DNA from: Syngnathus acus
Lineage: Eukaryota > Chordata > Actinopteri > Syngnathiformes > Syngnathidae
Direction: 5' to 3'
NCBI RefSeq assembly: GCF_901709675.1
Contig: NC_051091.1
Span: 3,283,967 to 3,347,966, forward strand
Length of the DNA stretch: 64,000 nucleotides
The translations under genes were made by a program, and so were the position numbers. The notes beneath the pieces were generated by a model. The model saw only the letters and a program-made list of their open reading frames with translations. It made no database searches and was not told where the DNA came from. This document shows, piece after piece, positions 42,176 to 53,484 of this stretch. Position 1 is the stretch's first letter, and every line of letters begins with the position of its first letter.

Positions 42176-43624
42176 AGCGCCGCTTTTGTAACAAAAGAGC
42201 TGGTTGTGCTCCCAGTCCAAAGTAAGAACTTCCACGTAGTCTGCACCGCAGTGCATCTGCATCCGTAGAGTGGCTGGCGGCATGCGTGGCTGTGTAGCGC
42301 GCACACTCACTCATCCTGACGTAGCCTTTTCCTCGTTTGTTGTTTTGCACTAATCACTCCGTGAACATTACAACAACCGTGTAGCCATGTCCACACTGCA
42401 CTACTCCCTCCATTGGTTTTACACTCCACCTGTGCCATTTTGTACATAACTGAATTGAGATTGCTGTGTTGTGAGACAAAGTCATCAGCATTGTTTGCAT
42501 CCTCGATACGACTTGTGGTTTATTTTTGCTCTGATTCTGTATTTAAATGCATGTTCCGTTTAGTTGTCACATTCTTTACCCCCCACCCCCTTGTGTGTTT
42601 CGCTCCTCAAGAGAAACTGGCTGATATCAGTCGTATAAACGCACTCTCCTTTTCTTCCCACAGACTTGAGAAAAAATAAACTTAGGACATTAAAGGCAGG
42701 CACTGAAGGAGCACACGTTTTCCCCCCTTGGAGTCGATCAACAATGCATCCCATCAGTCACACTTTGGAACAGTCTTAACGGTTGAAGAATGAGTTGCTG
42801 AATGGAAGGAAATTGAGAAACGCTTCAAAGGTCTTTGAGATCCGACTGTTTTGTAATGCTATTGATCATTGCACTTCATCTTCCTGTGAGATTATTTTTA
42901 CGTGTTGTACAACATGCTGGTGTTGTCAGTGTGCTCTGATTTTTTTTTTTTTTTTTAAATGATTGTTTTTGTGGTTTCTTGGTGGAATTAAGTTTTTTTT
43001 TTTTTTTTTTTTGTACATTACCATTTGAGACATTACCGTTACCATTGCAAAGTTTATACTCGGTGTGTCTCAGCTGCTCATCGACATGTCAGCCGATCTT
43101 CAAATTCTACCAACTGTTTGTGTGTCAAGGTTGACCTTATTTCGTATTTGATACAAATTTGCATCCCCAAGTTAAATTGTTCACAACACATGCGATATTT
43201 GAGAACACATTTTTTCTTATTCAGTAATAAAGAAATGGAGGCGAATTAAGTTTTTCGGTCTGTGTTTCCTTCACATCGTCCACCTGCATCTGGAACTAGG
43301 AGGCGAGGAAATGTTTGACTTAGTGTTGTTTATTCAGTTTCATTAAATTTGACTTTGAAGGCAGTATAATCATGACAATTAAAATGCTACTTCAAAAGTG
43401 GCGGGAGACCATGAGTGTTCCAGAACAGGTGTTTCGCAACCTTTATTGAGCAAAGTAGAAAAGTCTCAGGGCACACCACAAAACAAAAATGGTTCTTCAT
43501 ACATGCTTCTTCCAGTTTGTATCTGTGTCCTCTCCTCTCTGCAGTCTGTAGCGAACAAAGAGTTGAGTCAGAGCAATTCTAACATGCCATTTCCTGTGCA
43601 GTATCACAACTGTTTACCTGAGCC
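42176..43624. other. rpn2 3' untranslated region and rpn2/ghrh convergent gap
   Basis: Two candidate rpn2 polyadenylation signals, at 42675-42680 and 43226-43231, the second followed by GT-rich sequence. Long T homopolymers at about 42940-42957 and 42992-43011. The ghrh 3' untranslated region must also be here on the minus strand. No coding exon seen. Confidence 0.6.
43226..43231 (+). terminator. Distal polyadenylation signal of rpn2
   Basis: AATAAA with a downstream GT-rich element (TCGGTCTGTGTTTCC). A proximal AATAAA sits at 42675-42680, so two 3' ends are possible. Confidence 0.6.
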
Positions 43625-44771
43625 TCATGGCATTTCATCAAGTCCTCTGTATCTCTGATTGCTCTGAATGGACGTCAGATCTTCTTTGTACGTTCCTTCA
43701 TAGATATCCGACTGGCGTTTCATATAGCTCGCACTTTCGTCTCTAGAAAAAGAATGCTAGTGATTCGGCTTTCATTGTGTCACAGTCATACGATGGCGCA
43801 ATAATATCCTCTGTTGTGCTTTGAAGGTTGTTAACTTACCCGAGACGTTTGCCCATGATGGTCTGAAGAAACTTCCTAGCAGATATTTGGCCCAACACTT
43901 TCCTGTAGCTATTTGTAAAGATGGCATCAGCATGGCGGCCCAAGCTGAAATTATGAAATAGCTTTAAAAGTGAGTGCGACTTCTTTGATATTGAGAACAC
44001 AAAGAGATAACAGTTTCATATGCACTCCTGAAATAATACATTTTCTTTAAATTATTTGGAGGTAAAGCATTGTTACGAAGCTAGCTTGTAGAATGGTTTG
44101 GTCATGCACTACAGTCCTGACCTTTGAACTATACAAAATAGATTACAGCTTTCAAATTTTGTCTTTTCCAAATTTACATCAGTGCAAGTGTGTTTAAATA
44201 AATAAACAATAGATGCAGCTCAAATGTAAATGGCAGTATATTTTTTTAGAATTAAAAAAAATTGAATTGAAAGCTAAACTGCTGTTTTCTTATATTTATC
44301 AAATTCAAACATTTTCCATCTACAGCAAATAATCACAAATCAATCCATCTCACTCATCTAATACTTCACAGGGGAGTGTGGTGCTGACCGCAAGTCTGTT
44401 CTCTCTTGGGCAGAACTTGTGTTTTCTATCTGCTCTGGATTCTTGGCAGAAGATGTCATCAAGATGGATGTGTCCCTCTGGCCAAACCTGAGAATTGCCA
44501 ATGAAATATTTATAGTGATGTATTCAACTGTATTCCTAACATTTTATTTCACGGTACATTTTTTCAGTCACAAAGTCACAGAAGAAATCACAACAGTCTT
44601 TTAATATTCTAAAAAAGAAATGAAAGGAATTTCAAATTACTTTAACAATGACACTGTCCAGCATTAGCGAGATGAGCTTGGTAACGCTTACCTGATGGAC
44701 GGGTATAGTGGGGATCCCGATATTGACATGAAGAGGCAATAAAAGAGCAGCAATGCAGTTTTCTCCATCAT
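43625..44771 (-). CDS. ghrh: Growth-hormone-releasing hormone precursor
   Basis: Secreted hypothalamic peptide that stimulates pituitary growth hormone release. Four coding exons in transcript order: 44692-44771, 44389-44487, 43840-43944, 43625-43742; 133 residues. Seen: signal peptide MMEKTALLLFYCLFMSISG; propeptide SPLYPSIRFGQRD; monobasic processing site LGR immediately before the mature hormone at residue 64, which starts HADAIFTNSYRKVLGQISAR and continues KFLQTIMGKRLG, the strongly conserved GHRH core. The last exon carries a further KR pair (SYMKRQSD) that could release a C-terminal peptide. An acceptor CTTCTACAG at 44782, ten bases before the ATG, implies an upstream noncoding exon. 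A TATATATA stretch near 45235 might be its promoter. The RPN2-GHRH adjacency is shared with human and supports true ghrh rather than a VIP/PACAP relative. Confidence 0.96.
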
Positions 44772-45464
44772 AATGGTTGTCCTGTAGAAGAATGGACCTC
44801 TAAAGGGAATGGCAGCAGCAGAAATGAAATTAGAAAAAATACTGGATCCGCACTTCTCCTCCAAGAGCAACTTCTCTGCAATGTGAAATGTACAGGGCAA
44901 AGGAAAAATAAACTTTGCATGTTCAAGATGATAAAAGCAGAAATGACATTGTATTGTAATTGAAAGGGCTTTCACTCACCTACCTTGATTTTGTGTGTAG
45001 TTCTCTAGAGTTCTTGCTGTTCCTCTTTATACTTTGCTACGCACCCTCATTATCTCTCACTGCCACAAAATACTGCAACACCGAAGGGAATGGGTTCTCC
45101 TGCATCCATGGTCAGTTTATAGTCAACCTCCCAGTCACTCCCACATGATCAGACATGCTCACTCCCCCTTCTTGACTTTACACGCTTGCTCTCTCAGGCT
45201 CTCATTGTCACAGTACGTTTAAAAAAATAAAAAGCTATATATAAACTAGATTTTACCTATTACGATTGATGCAAATATTTGACATTGGTTATGGTGAAAG
45301 GCAACGTTGAAAACACTTCACACCAGACCAGTGTTTAGTTATACAGTACACATTTAATTTGTTGTTAGTTACCTTAGTTAAAATGAAATTGCAGTGAAAA
45401 AGTAGTTTGTATATGTGTAGTATAGCAGATGTATTAAAAATTATGCCACCATGTCTGTGACAGG

Positions 45465-45620
45465 TATCAAACTCAAGGCCGGGCCAGATCTAGGCCACTA
45501 CATCAGTTTATGTGCGTCAACTACAAATTCTTGCTGAAATACATTGAAAACTATTTATTTTTATTTTTTAATAGCATTTTGAAAACGTACCCCTGAAATT
45601 GTAAAAAAAAAAAAAAAGAA
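45465..45620. mobile_element. Fragment of a dispersed vertebrate repeat
   Basis: GTATCAAACTCAAGGCCGGG, then CCAGATCTAGGCC and CATCAGTTTATGTGCGTC, resemble a repeat seen in many copies in fish and other vertebrates ('tcaaactcaaggcccgggggccagatctggcccgccacatcat'). An A-rich tract follows at 45602-45617. The class (hAT-like or other) cannot be decided here. Confidence 0.45.
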
Positions 45621-45774
45621 CACCTTTATTTGTATTTGTCTCCAGTGTAAAATTAGGAAGAAAAACAGTAGCGCTACTATTTGATTGAGCACAATTAATA
45701 AAAATGCAATTTTATTAAATGTGCACATCGTGAAGGCGCGGAGAAATCAATGTACTGTATTCAAGTTGGCAACG

Positions 45775-45853
45775 CAAGATGGCCGCCGGTGGCTCAACTT
45801 CTCGCGACGGAAATCAAGCAGCATTGTTACTTCACTCGACGGACCGCATTTGA
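45775..45853 (+). promoter_or_regulatory. cdk5rap1: YY1 site and 24-codon upstream ORF before cdk5rap1
   Basis: CAAGATGGCCGCC at 45775-45787 fits the YY1 core. Its ATG (45779) opens a short frame that ends at TGA 45851-45853, 148 bases before the main start. If transcribed, it would be an upstream open reading frame that could damp translation. Confidence 0.5.
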
Positions 45854-46001
45854 AGACGGACTGCAGGGGGAAACATTTACCCGACATGACATCTCAGACT
45901 TCTGCAATGTTTATTTCTGCATTGTTGTTAACAGCCCACCATTGACCGAGCGGGCTTGCATTTTGTGAAATGAGCATAGCTAGTAAGGTAACCAACTAAA
46001 C

Positions 46002-49000
46002 ATGAAACAACTTTGGAATTTAACTCAACTGTTCTCTCCCAAATGTCGGATACCTGTCAGGTGTTTGCAAGTCAGATTGTGCTGTAAATCAAACAGCAGT
46101 GTAATTAGTGTACGTGAAAAGCAAAGAAGATCGGATCATTTTAAGACTGAAATGTCCTCAGGTCCAAATTTTCACGATTTCATCCGAGGAGTTACTGGTA
46201 ATAAAAAAACGACTTTAGACAACGATGTGGAATACAAACACAATTATCTTTCTGCTGACTTGGAGCTGGGGAATTCACGAAAGGGTAAAATAAAATCTCC
46301 ACTTTACTATGGACGATTTAGGAGAGATGTCAATCAATGTGTTGTTTTGTTTTATTGCAGTCTATTTTGAAACCTACGGATGTCAAATGAATGTAAATGA
46401 CACAGATATTGCTTGGTCCATACTACAGAGGAGTGGATATCAACGCACGGCACAATTACGCGAGGTATGATTCATTCTTGATTTTTAACACCACTTAATA
46501 ATTTGTTTCAGTCTGTTCTGTCTTCATCTGCAGGCAGATGTGGTGCTTCTTGTAACTTGCTCTATCAGGTATGTCACAATTTCTAGAAATGTTAGTAAAT
46601 GAATGCTATCTATGTGATCAAATAATTCAACTTCAATTTTGTGTAACAGAGAAAAAGCCGAACAAACAATCTGGAACAGATTACAAGAATTGACCGCCAT
46701 GAAGAATAGGCGCCAAAAGAGTCGAACACCAATGAAAATCGGCATCTTAGGTAATGTGGTTATTTATTATATTAATCTACACCGACATTATTTATTCTTA
46801 TTATTTGGAAAGGTAATGGTATGCAAAATACTGGCTAATCCAATATATCCTATTAAATAAGAGGAAATGTGATATGAATTAACAATCAGAGTCTTTTTCA
46901 ATGAAGTTTGCGTGTGTGTCCAACAAGGTTGCATGGCAGAGAGACTGAAGACGAAGCTTTTGGAACGAGAGAAGCTTGTTGATGTCCTTGCTGGGCCTGA
47001 CGCCTACCGGGATCTTCCCCGCCTGTTGGCGGTGACCGAGGGAGGTCAACAGGCGAGCAATGTGCTGCTTTCATTAGAGGAGACCTATGCTGACATTATG
47101 CCTGTCCACCACACTCCTCAGGGACACAGTGCCTTTGTGTAGGTTCATCAAGAGGACCAGTTTGTGCTCTTTTGGTTTCTTTAAGCTCAAATGATGTGGC
47201 GCAGGTCCATCATGCGGGGTTGTGACAACATGTGCAGCTATTGCATCGTTCCCTTCACCCGGGGCCGCGAAAGGAGTCGACCTGCCAGCTCCATTCTTGA
47301 GGAAGTCCGCATCCTCTCCGACCAGGCCAGTTAGAAAATGTTCAAATCAAACTGACTAGCAAGTGGAAATTTGGATTCACTTGATCAATGTCAACTTCTT
47401 TGCGTGGTGCTTTTTTCTTTCCAGGGCGTGAAGGAAGTGACATTGCTCGGTCAGAATGTGAACAGCTACAGAGACGCTTCTGAAGAACAGTTCTGCGGTG
47501 CGATTCCGACCAAGCTGAGCCGCGGCTTTAAGACTGTGTACCGCCCAAAACTGGGAGGTATGCGTTTCTCCGACTTGCTGGACAGAGTGTCACAGGTGGA
47601 TCCCAACATGAGGATCAGATTCACATCACCCCATCCGAAAGACTTTCCTGATGAGGTACAGGAACATTTGTTGAGAGATAAATAAATACATAAATAAACA
47701 TTCAATAAACTGCTCATACCTCTGTCTCTGCATGCACGCGCGTATGTAGGTCCTGCATCTGATCGCGGAGAGAGAAAACATTTGCAAACAGATCCATCTT
47801 CCGGCTCAAAGCGGAAGCGGTCAAGTCTTGAAAGCCATGCGCCGTGGGTAAGTGAGCAACGATCTCTGCGGTTTCTCCATCACTCGTTCTTGCAACTGAT
47901 TTTTCAAACCCAAATTCCAGGTACACAAGAGAGTCATACCTTGAATTGGTACAAAACATCAGGACTATCATTCAAGGTAGGCCGCACTTAGGACGGAATT
48001 TATGTGGCACAATATTTCCTGAGTGCTACTTGGGGTGGCTGACTCTCTTCACAAAATTGTACTCGAGCAAATACGGAACCGGCGCATCCTCTTATTCTTG
48101 GTTATTTTTTTGCCCTGGTGCCCAAATTGGTCCCAGTCTGTATGGCCCAGTATGAGGAATGTATTGTAGATATGGTCGTAAAATCCACTAAGAACTATTT
48201 CCGATCCATTAGTGACTGTGTAATAGCATTCATCGGAACCGAGCATAATAAACAAATAACATTTGATTGGCTCTCTGGTATTCACTATCGTTAGATTGTG
48301 CAAGTGCAGGCATTGAGGGTCTATAAAACCACACTGGAGACTTTGATTACACCACGATATATTTTTTTGTATGTTCTATCTTTCCCCCCCCCCCCCCCCC
48401 CCCCCCCCACACATACTTCATCTTATTATTGCGCCTGTGTGTTTGTGTCAGACGTAAGTCTCAGCAGTGACTTCATCTCGGGCTTTTGTGGCGAGACAGA
48501 AGAGGATCACCAGCAGACCTTGTCCCTCATCAGAGAAGTAGGCTACAACATTGGGTTCCTTTTTGCCTATAGTATGAGAAAAGTGAGTAACTCGCAAAAA
48601 TGCTAGCGCCATGACTCACGTCCTATATCATCATCTCTTAGACTTCTGCCTTTTTGTTGACCAACCTAGAAAACACATGCATTCCACAACCTTGAAGATG
48701 ACGTGCCAGCGGACGTGAAGCAACGCAGACTGCAGGAGTGCATCAGCGTGTTTAGACGGGAAGCTGCCAGGCTCAACGCCACTCTTATTGGCAGCACACA
48801 ACTAGTCCTGGTGGAGGGGGTCGGTACTGCACTCGGGGTCCTCTCATAAGACGTAGTCTGGCTGCCAAACACTCAGTGTTTTTTAACTTGTTCAATGTAG
48901 CAATGGCAACCATAGGGTTTGCCAAGGAAAAGTGTGATCTTTTAATATCTTGGCATTATTTTGTCTCCAAAAAACATGTCACTGTTATAGTCCCGACTGC

Positions 49001-49899
49001 TTCTTTGTGCAGACTGCAATCATTGCAAGTTTTTCATATTCATACCACATTAGAATCACATTGGCATCCTGAAAGCAAGCTCGTCTTTTTTCATTTGCAA
49101 AGCCCGCAGATGTTTGTAGAAATTTCTAAATTGATTTGTGATGTGTACAAACAAAGCTCACACTCAGCGCAAGGTGCACATGTTGTACTGGGTTAGCGTA
49201 ACCTTGGCGAGCAACAATGCTCATGGCACCTTTTCTTTTCTTTTTTTTTCCGGCAGGAGAGTAAGAGATCTGCCAAGGAGCTATGTGGGCGAACGGATGG
49301 CAATATGAGAGTGAACTTCCCCCGAGAGGATGTTGCTGTTGGTCCTGCAGAGTCCAACACGGCTGCAGTCAACGCTGGAGACTACGTGCTAGTGGAGGTG
49401 GGATTTGCGCTGGTGCCCTTATGTCCACTTCTCTCCTCTTTTGGGGACCTTTGCTTTAGATTTCTTCACTGGTGCAATGAAACTGTAATTCCAAAAAATT
49501 ATGTTTGGAGTAAACACAACATTGCTCATCACCAGAAGAACACAAGACCCTCAATTATTTCCTGTTGTTTAATATGTGGAAGGACAGAACAAAAGCAATT
49601 AGTTGACGTAAAATATCCATCAGAAAAATAATTTCTGTCGACAAAGCCTGATGGCAAATGATTCAGGCCCAAAACTGGTGCTTTGATTGAAATTGTCAAC
49701 GAGTGTTATCATTACAGCTTTTATTGGGCTCAGTTGTTTGAGACACCAAGGGAGCTCGGGTTGAAATGATTTGAACTCATCAGTGACATCTCTCTTTTGG
49801 CTTCTGCAGATCACCTCAGCCAGCTCGCAGAGTTTGCGAGGTCAGGCCTTGTGTCACAGACGTCCCTCGACCCAGTCAGCACTTCAGTGCAGCAATTAA
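46002..49899 (+). CDS. cdk5rap1: CDK5RAP1, mitochondrial tRNA 2-methylthiotransferase (radical SAM)
   Basis: Adds a methylthio group to i6A37 of mitochondrial tRNAs. Thirteen exons: 46002-46284, 46361-46464, 46534-46568, 46650-46750, 46928-47138, 47205-47325, 47425-47655, 47750-47847, 47921-47976, 48452-48582, 48670-48819, 49257-49397, 49810-49899; 583 residues (human long form 601). Seen: the MTTase N-terminal domain with its three cluster cysteines at about 102 ([11 protein letters not shown]), 138 (LVTCSIREKAEQ) and 176 (GCMAERL); the radical SAM triad CDNMCSYC with Cys 251, 255 and 258; [54 protein letters not shown]; and a C-terminal TRAM domain with [13 protein letters not shown] and [19 protein letters not shown]. 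The N-terminus is basic, consistent with mitochondrial import. The intron after 47325 uses a GC donor. Confidence 0.97.
48384..48408. repeat. Poly-C homopolymer (about 25 C)
   Basis: Uninterrupted C run in the cdk5rap1 intron, 43 bases before the 48452 exon and upstream of its polypyrimidine tract. Length is prone to assembly error. Confidence 0.9.
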
Positions 49900-50490
49900 T
49901 TCGATGAACATTTGCCTCAGGAAGCAAACGACAGTATGTGAAAGTATCGTCTTTTTGCAAAGGTATTTCAACCATCTTTATCACTTTGGATCACTGTGTC
50001 AATGTTGAGCCTGCAACGTTACTAAAATGAACAAATTCACCAAACTATGGTAAATGTGTTCAAGTGTCTAGATTTGAGTATAAATCTATTTGGTTTGTGT
50101 TAATTAAGTTTCTAGTTGTGCAGATGGCGAGTGAATGGCTCTGAGCTTCTTGTCCCATTTTATTTGTGATTTATTTAGCATGTTATTAAAATACAACAAA
50201 GACGATTCCCATGTGAGAGGCACAGACTGTCCCGCACGCTGTTTGGATGACACAATGCTGAAGGGAAAAAAACCCAACACATCCCTCATTTACATTTCAT
50301 TTGCAAAGCAAAGAAAACATGCAGTAATTAACTTTGACAAAGAGAAATTGTCACAAATGTTGAATAATAATATTGGTTTGATTTGCAGGCTGGAGATGAG
50401 TTGTAGCTCGGAGTCATTTAGATGTAATGTTTGCTGTCATTGTTCCTCCATAGACGTAGGGGGAAAAAATTATTTGGGTGCCCGCTCTCA
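49900..50490. other. Convergent gap cdk5rap1 / BPI-LBP gene
   Basis: AT-rich 3' untranslated sequences of two convergent genes. No canonical AATAAA close to either stop was found by eye, and no coding exon. Confidence 0.5.
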
Positions 50491-53484
50491 TCACGCCGTA
50501 AACTGAACATCTGTCCCAATCAACAGGAAGTCCTACAGGGAAAAAAGACAAACGTTAAAAATACCAAGGATGATGATTTAGTGATCGATTTTTCGAAAAT
50601 GTCAATCTTTCTGACCTTTAGGACCTGAAGCTCAGGATTGACAAGTTTCACCTTTCCAAGGGTGGGGAGCGGGTATCCTATTCCAAGTCGAACTGTGGAG
50701 CATGGCATACGTTTTTAGATTAGTTGACAAGATAATACACATAAAAAAATAATTTCTACAGTGCATATGTTGAAAAAAGATGGGAACAAATCTTGTGTGG
50801 TAACCACTTACCGTTGACTAGGGGTATGACAACCAAGTTGAGGACCGCGCTCAGGATGTTGTCAAGAGATCTCACCTGTATCATAAATTCAGTTTAGTTC
50901 CTCTCACTGCTACAGAGTCTAAAAAAAAAAAAAGTCATTTGCATCTGAATTCCGTCCGCTCTTACCCGAAAGTCTCCGACATAACTTGTCTCCAAGGTCA
51001 GATCAATTCTGTGCAAATGAGGCAAAATGACAGTGATGTTTGTCCTCATGAGGAACTATTGGCCCTACCGTTTTTTCTTAGAACAAAGTTCTTTATTTTT
51101 TTGGAACTCACTTGTTCAGGGTGACGTTTCCATTTAGCCTCGTGCCACTAACAAACACTCGGGCGCTGACACTGGTGTCCTGCAAGGGGGCGATTATTTC
51201 AAGTGAAGAAAGTTTTGGATTAGAAAGCATCAAATTTAGTTGTGGAAACTGCAGACTAGTAATTTACGATGACTCTATGAGCTACTTTATGTTTCAATTC
51301 ATTTACTTTTAATTTAAAAAGAGAACTGTAATATTCCTGTCATCAAGGTCCAACATGAAAATTGGCTGAATGAATAACCAAAGATGAATGTAATATTTCA
51401 TTCAAAAGGCGATCGTAACCAAAAGTACGCACCAAATTAAGGACGAATAGCGGCGAGAGAGTGCCGTTGGGTTGGATTGCGTAGGCCGTCACCGTGCCGG
51501 TGGCTTGAATAGTCACGTTTTTGGGCTCCAAAGTGACGACGGGATTTTTCACCGTCTTTATGAGCAATTTCATCATCAAACCCGGGAAAGCTTTGGCAAT
51601 CTGAAAGTTCAAAGCAATATTTATTGACAAATAACTCCCCCCTTCCAAGTTAATCATTTTGTAAGATTGATTGTTCGTGCCGTCACCTCGGGGATGAAAA
51701 CGCCAAAAGTTCTTGTGTTGAGCCTGATTGGGGAGAAGCTCGGGATCTGCGGCAATGAAGCGACAAGAGTTACAGATCAACGGGAAGGCAGGAAAGTGGA
51801 CACATTTGAAATGAAAACCTTGCGGCCGGGCTCACCATATCATCAGTAATGTACACGCTCAGGACTCCGGCTGTGTTGTAGACGAAAGCCGCAGAGTTGG
51901 CGGTGAAGGCAGACAAGCCCAAGTACAACATTTTGTTGTTCTCGGGTGGCAGAGAGAAGACGGTGGTGGGGAACGGAGTTTCTCGATGCTTCCCGATATT
52001 GTAGAACTCCCCCTAAACGCCAGAAAGGGAGGATGAATATGTAAACTCTTCTCTAAAAACAATTTCAAACGGGTCATGCGGTTTTACCTTCAAGCCCAAA
52101 TTTAATGAGTTTGTGATTGTAGGTGCGCCAACCATTGAATAGTCAATTTCTGCAGCCTTGTCCACTCGGGCTAAGACTGCAGGACAGAGAAAAATGACTT
52201 GAAACCTGTACAAGTGTCTCTTTCATTGTAATTCAGCTCACACATATGAATGGCGACGTTTACCATTGAGCGTTCTCAACTGAGGGTTCAAATCAGACAC
52301 AGCGTCAACCACCAGGGGGCAGATCTGAAAAGGTCAATCAGAGAAAATATGATTCGCAATTAACAGAAGTGACACAATAAGGTAGGGCAACCAGGGCTTT
52401 CAATGAAAATAAATTAAAAGGAAGAAACGTTAGTCTGAGGAAGTTGGTTTCGTGTTTTTGTTCCCTAATCTCAGAACAGAACATTTGAATTTATTATACT
52501 GCTAGAAATAATTCATCGTTTATATAACGGCATTCGCTGCACTTAAATAAACTTCCTATTGGTAATATATTGGGGGAAAAAAAAACAGCATGCAAGTGTA
52601 GTGCTCACCTTTTTTTGTAGCGTATTGCGCAATGCCTTATTAATGAACTTTCGGAAAAGATTGTACAGCCAGCTGAAATAAGAAAGAGGCCATTATGAAT
52701 GAGACAAGCCTCTTGTATGACTTCTTGCTCTGCTGCTGAGGTTTTTTTTTCTTTTTACCTGGCTCCACCGTGGAATTTGACATTCACGCTGCCAACAGTA
52801 GCTGTACACTGGACGTTACTGACTTGAGGTCGCCCCGTTGCATCACTTTGGACTGCCAAAACCGTGCTGACGGACAGTCCATTCACACTCAAATCAAAGG
52901 AACCGCTGTCCCTCCTGTGAAGACAAACAAGACGCTGCAATAGGCCAAACGAGTGTTTTGTGTACGCCACACATCTTGGCTCACTCACAGTATTCTGCGG
53001 AATTTGACCCTCCAGTTTCCCTTCATGCTGATGAAGGCGTTACTGATGGAGAGTTTGACGCCGGTACCAGGCACCAGATCCACAGAAGAGGAAGGTAGTC
53101 CCACAGCCACCGTTCGGATACTAGGGGGAATTACATGTGACCCTTGGTCCAAACTAATACAGACGATCTGGATCAGATCAGTTGATTGTCTTACTTGGAC
53201 AGACTGTATCGGACCTTGCCGACGATGGACACTCGCTCTCTCCCGGAAATATCTGGAATTGTTATGCTTTGGAGTTTCTTCTGGATGGCAGCCATCCCCA
53301 GTTGTCTGCCTGTAGAGGAAGAATGGCAGATAAGAAAACTTGCTGCTTTATCTGCCTTTTTGTTACATCTTCAATCCTTACCGTATTCGATGCCATTATT
53401 TGTCAGTCGGACTTTTACACCAGGACTGGCGCTTGAGGTCAGATGACTGAAGGTGACCAACAATAGCCCCCACCCCAGCAGCAT
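50491..53484 (-). CDS. bpi: Bactericidal permeability-increasing / LPS-binding protein family
   Basis: Secreted lipid-transfer/LPS-binding protein of innate immunity. Fifteen exons in transcript order: 53382-53484, 53195-53309, 52989-53120, 52759-52914, 52609-52672, 52264-52324, 52088-52176, 51836-52012, 51687-51746, 51433-51600, 51112-51179, 50966-51008, 50812-50875, 50616-50692, 50491-50532. They join to 472 residues; mammalian BPI and LBP are about 480 and have a similar exon count. Seen: signal peptide MLLGWGLLLVTFSHLTSS; SPGVKVRLTNNGIEYGRQLG; conserved cysteines 153 and 192 placed like the BPI disulphide; WLYNLFRKFINKALRNTLQKK; the hinge and C-terminal barrel start with KGEFYNIG and MLYLGLSAFTANSAAFVYNTAG; the ending DFLLIGTDVQF. 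Fish have one BPI/LBP type that cannot be assigned to BPI or LBP by sequence reading. Family certain, symbol tentative. Confidence 0.92.

Larger units (their letters stand above)
44772..46001. promoter_or_regulatory. Divergent region ghrh / cdk5rap1
   Basis: Contains the presumed untranslated first exon and promoter of ghrh (AT-rich, TATATATA near 45235), a dispersed-repeat fragment (about 45465-45620) and the more GC-rich cdk5rap1 5' end with a YY1 site from 45775. Confidence 0.45.

Noticed and set aside
51343-51780. 145-codon minus-strand frame as a separate gene
   Set aside because: It is a BPI/LBP-family exon read into its flanking introns; residues outside 51433-51600 have no family similarity in this frame.
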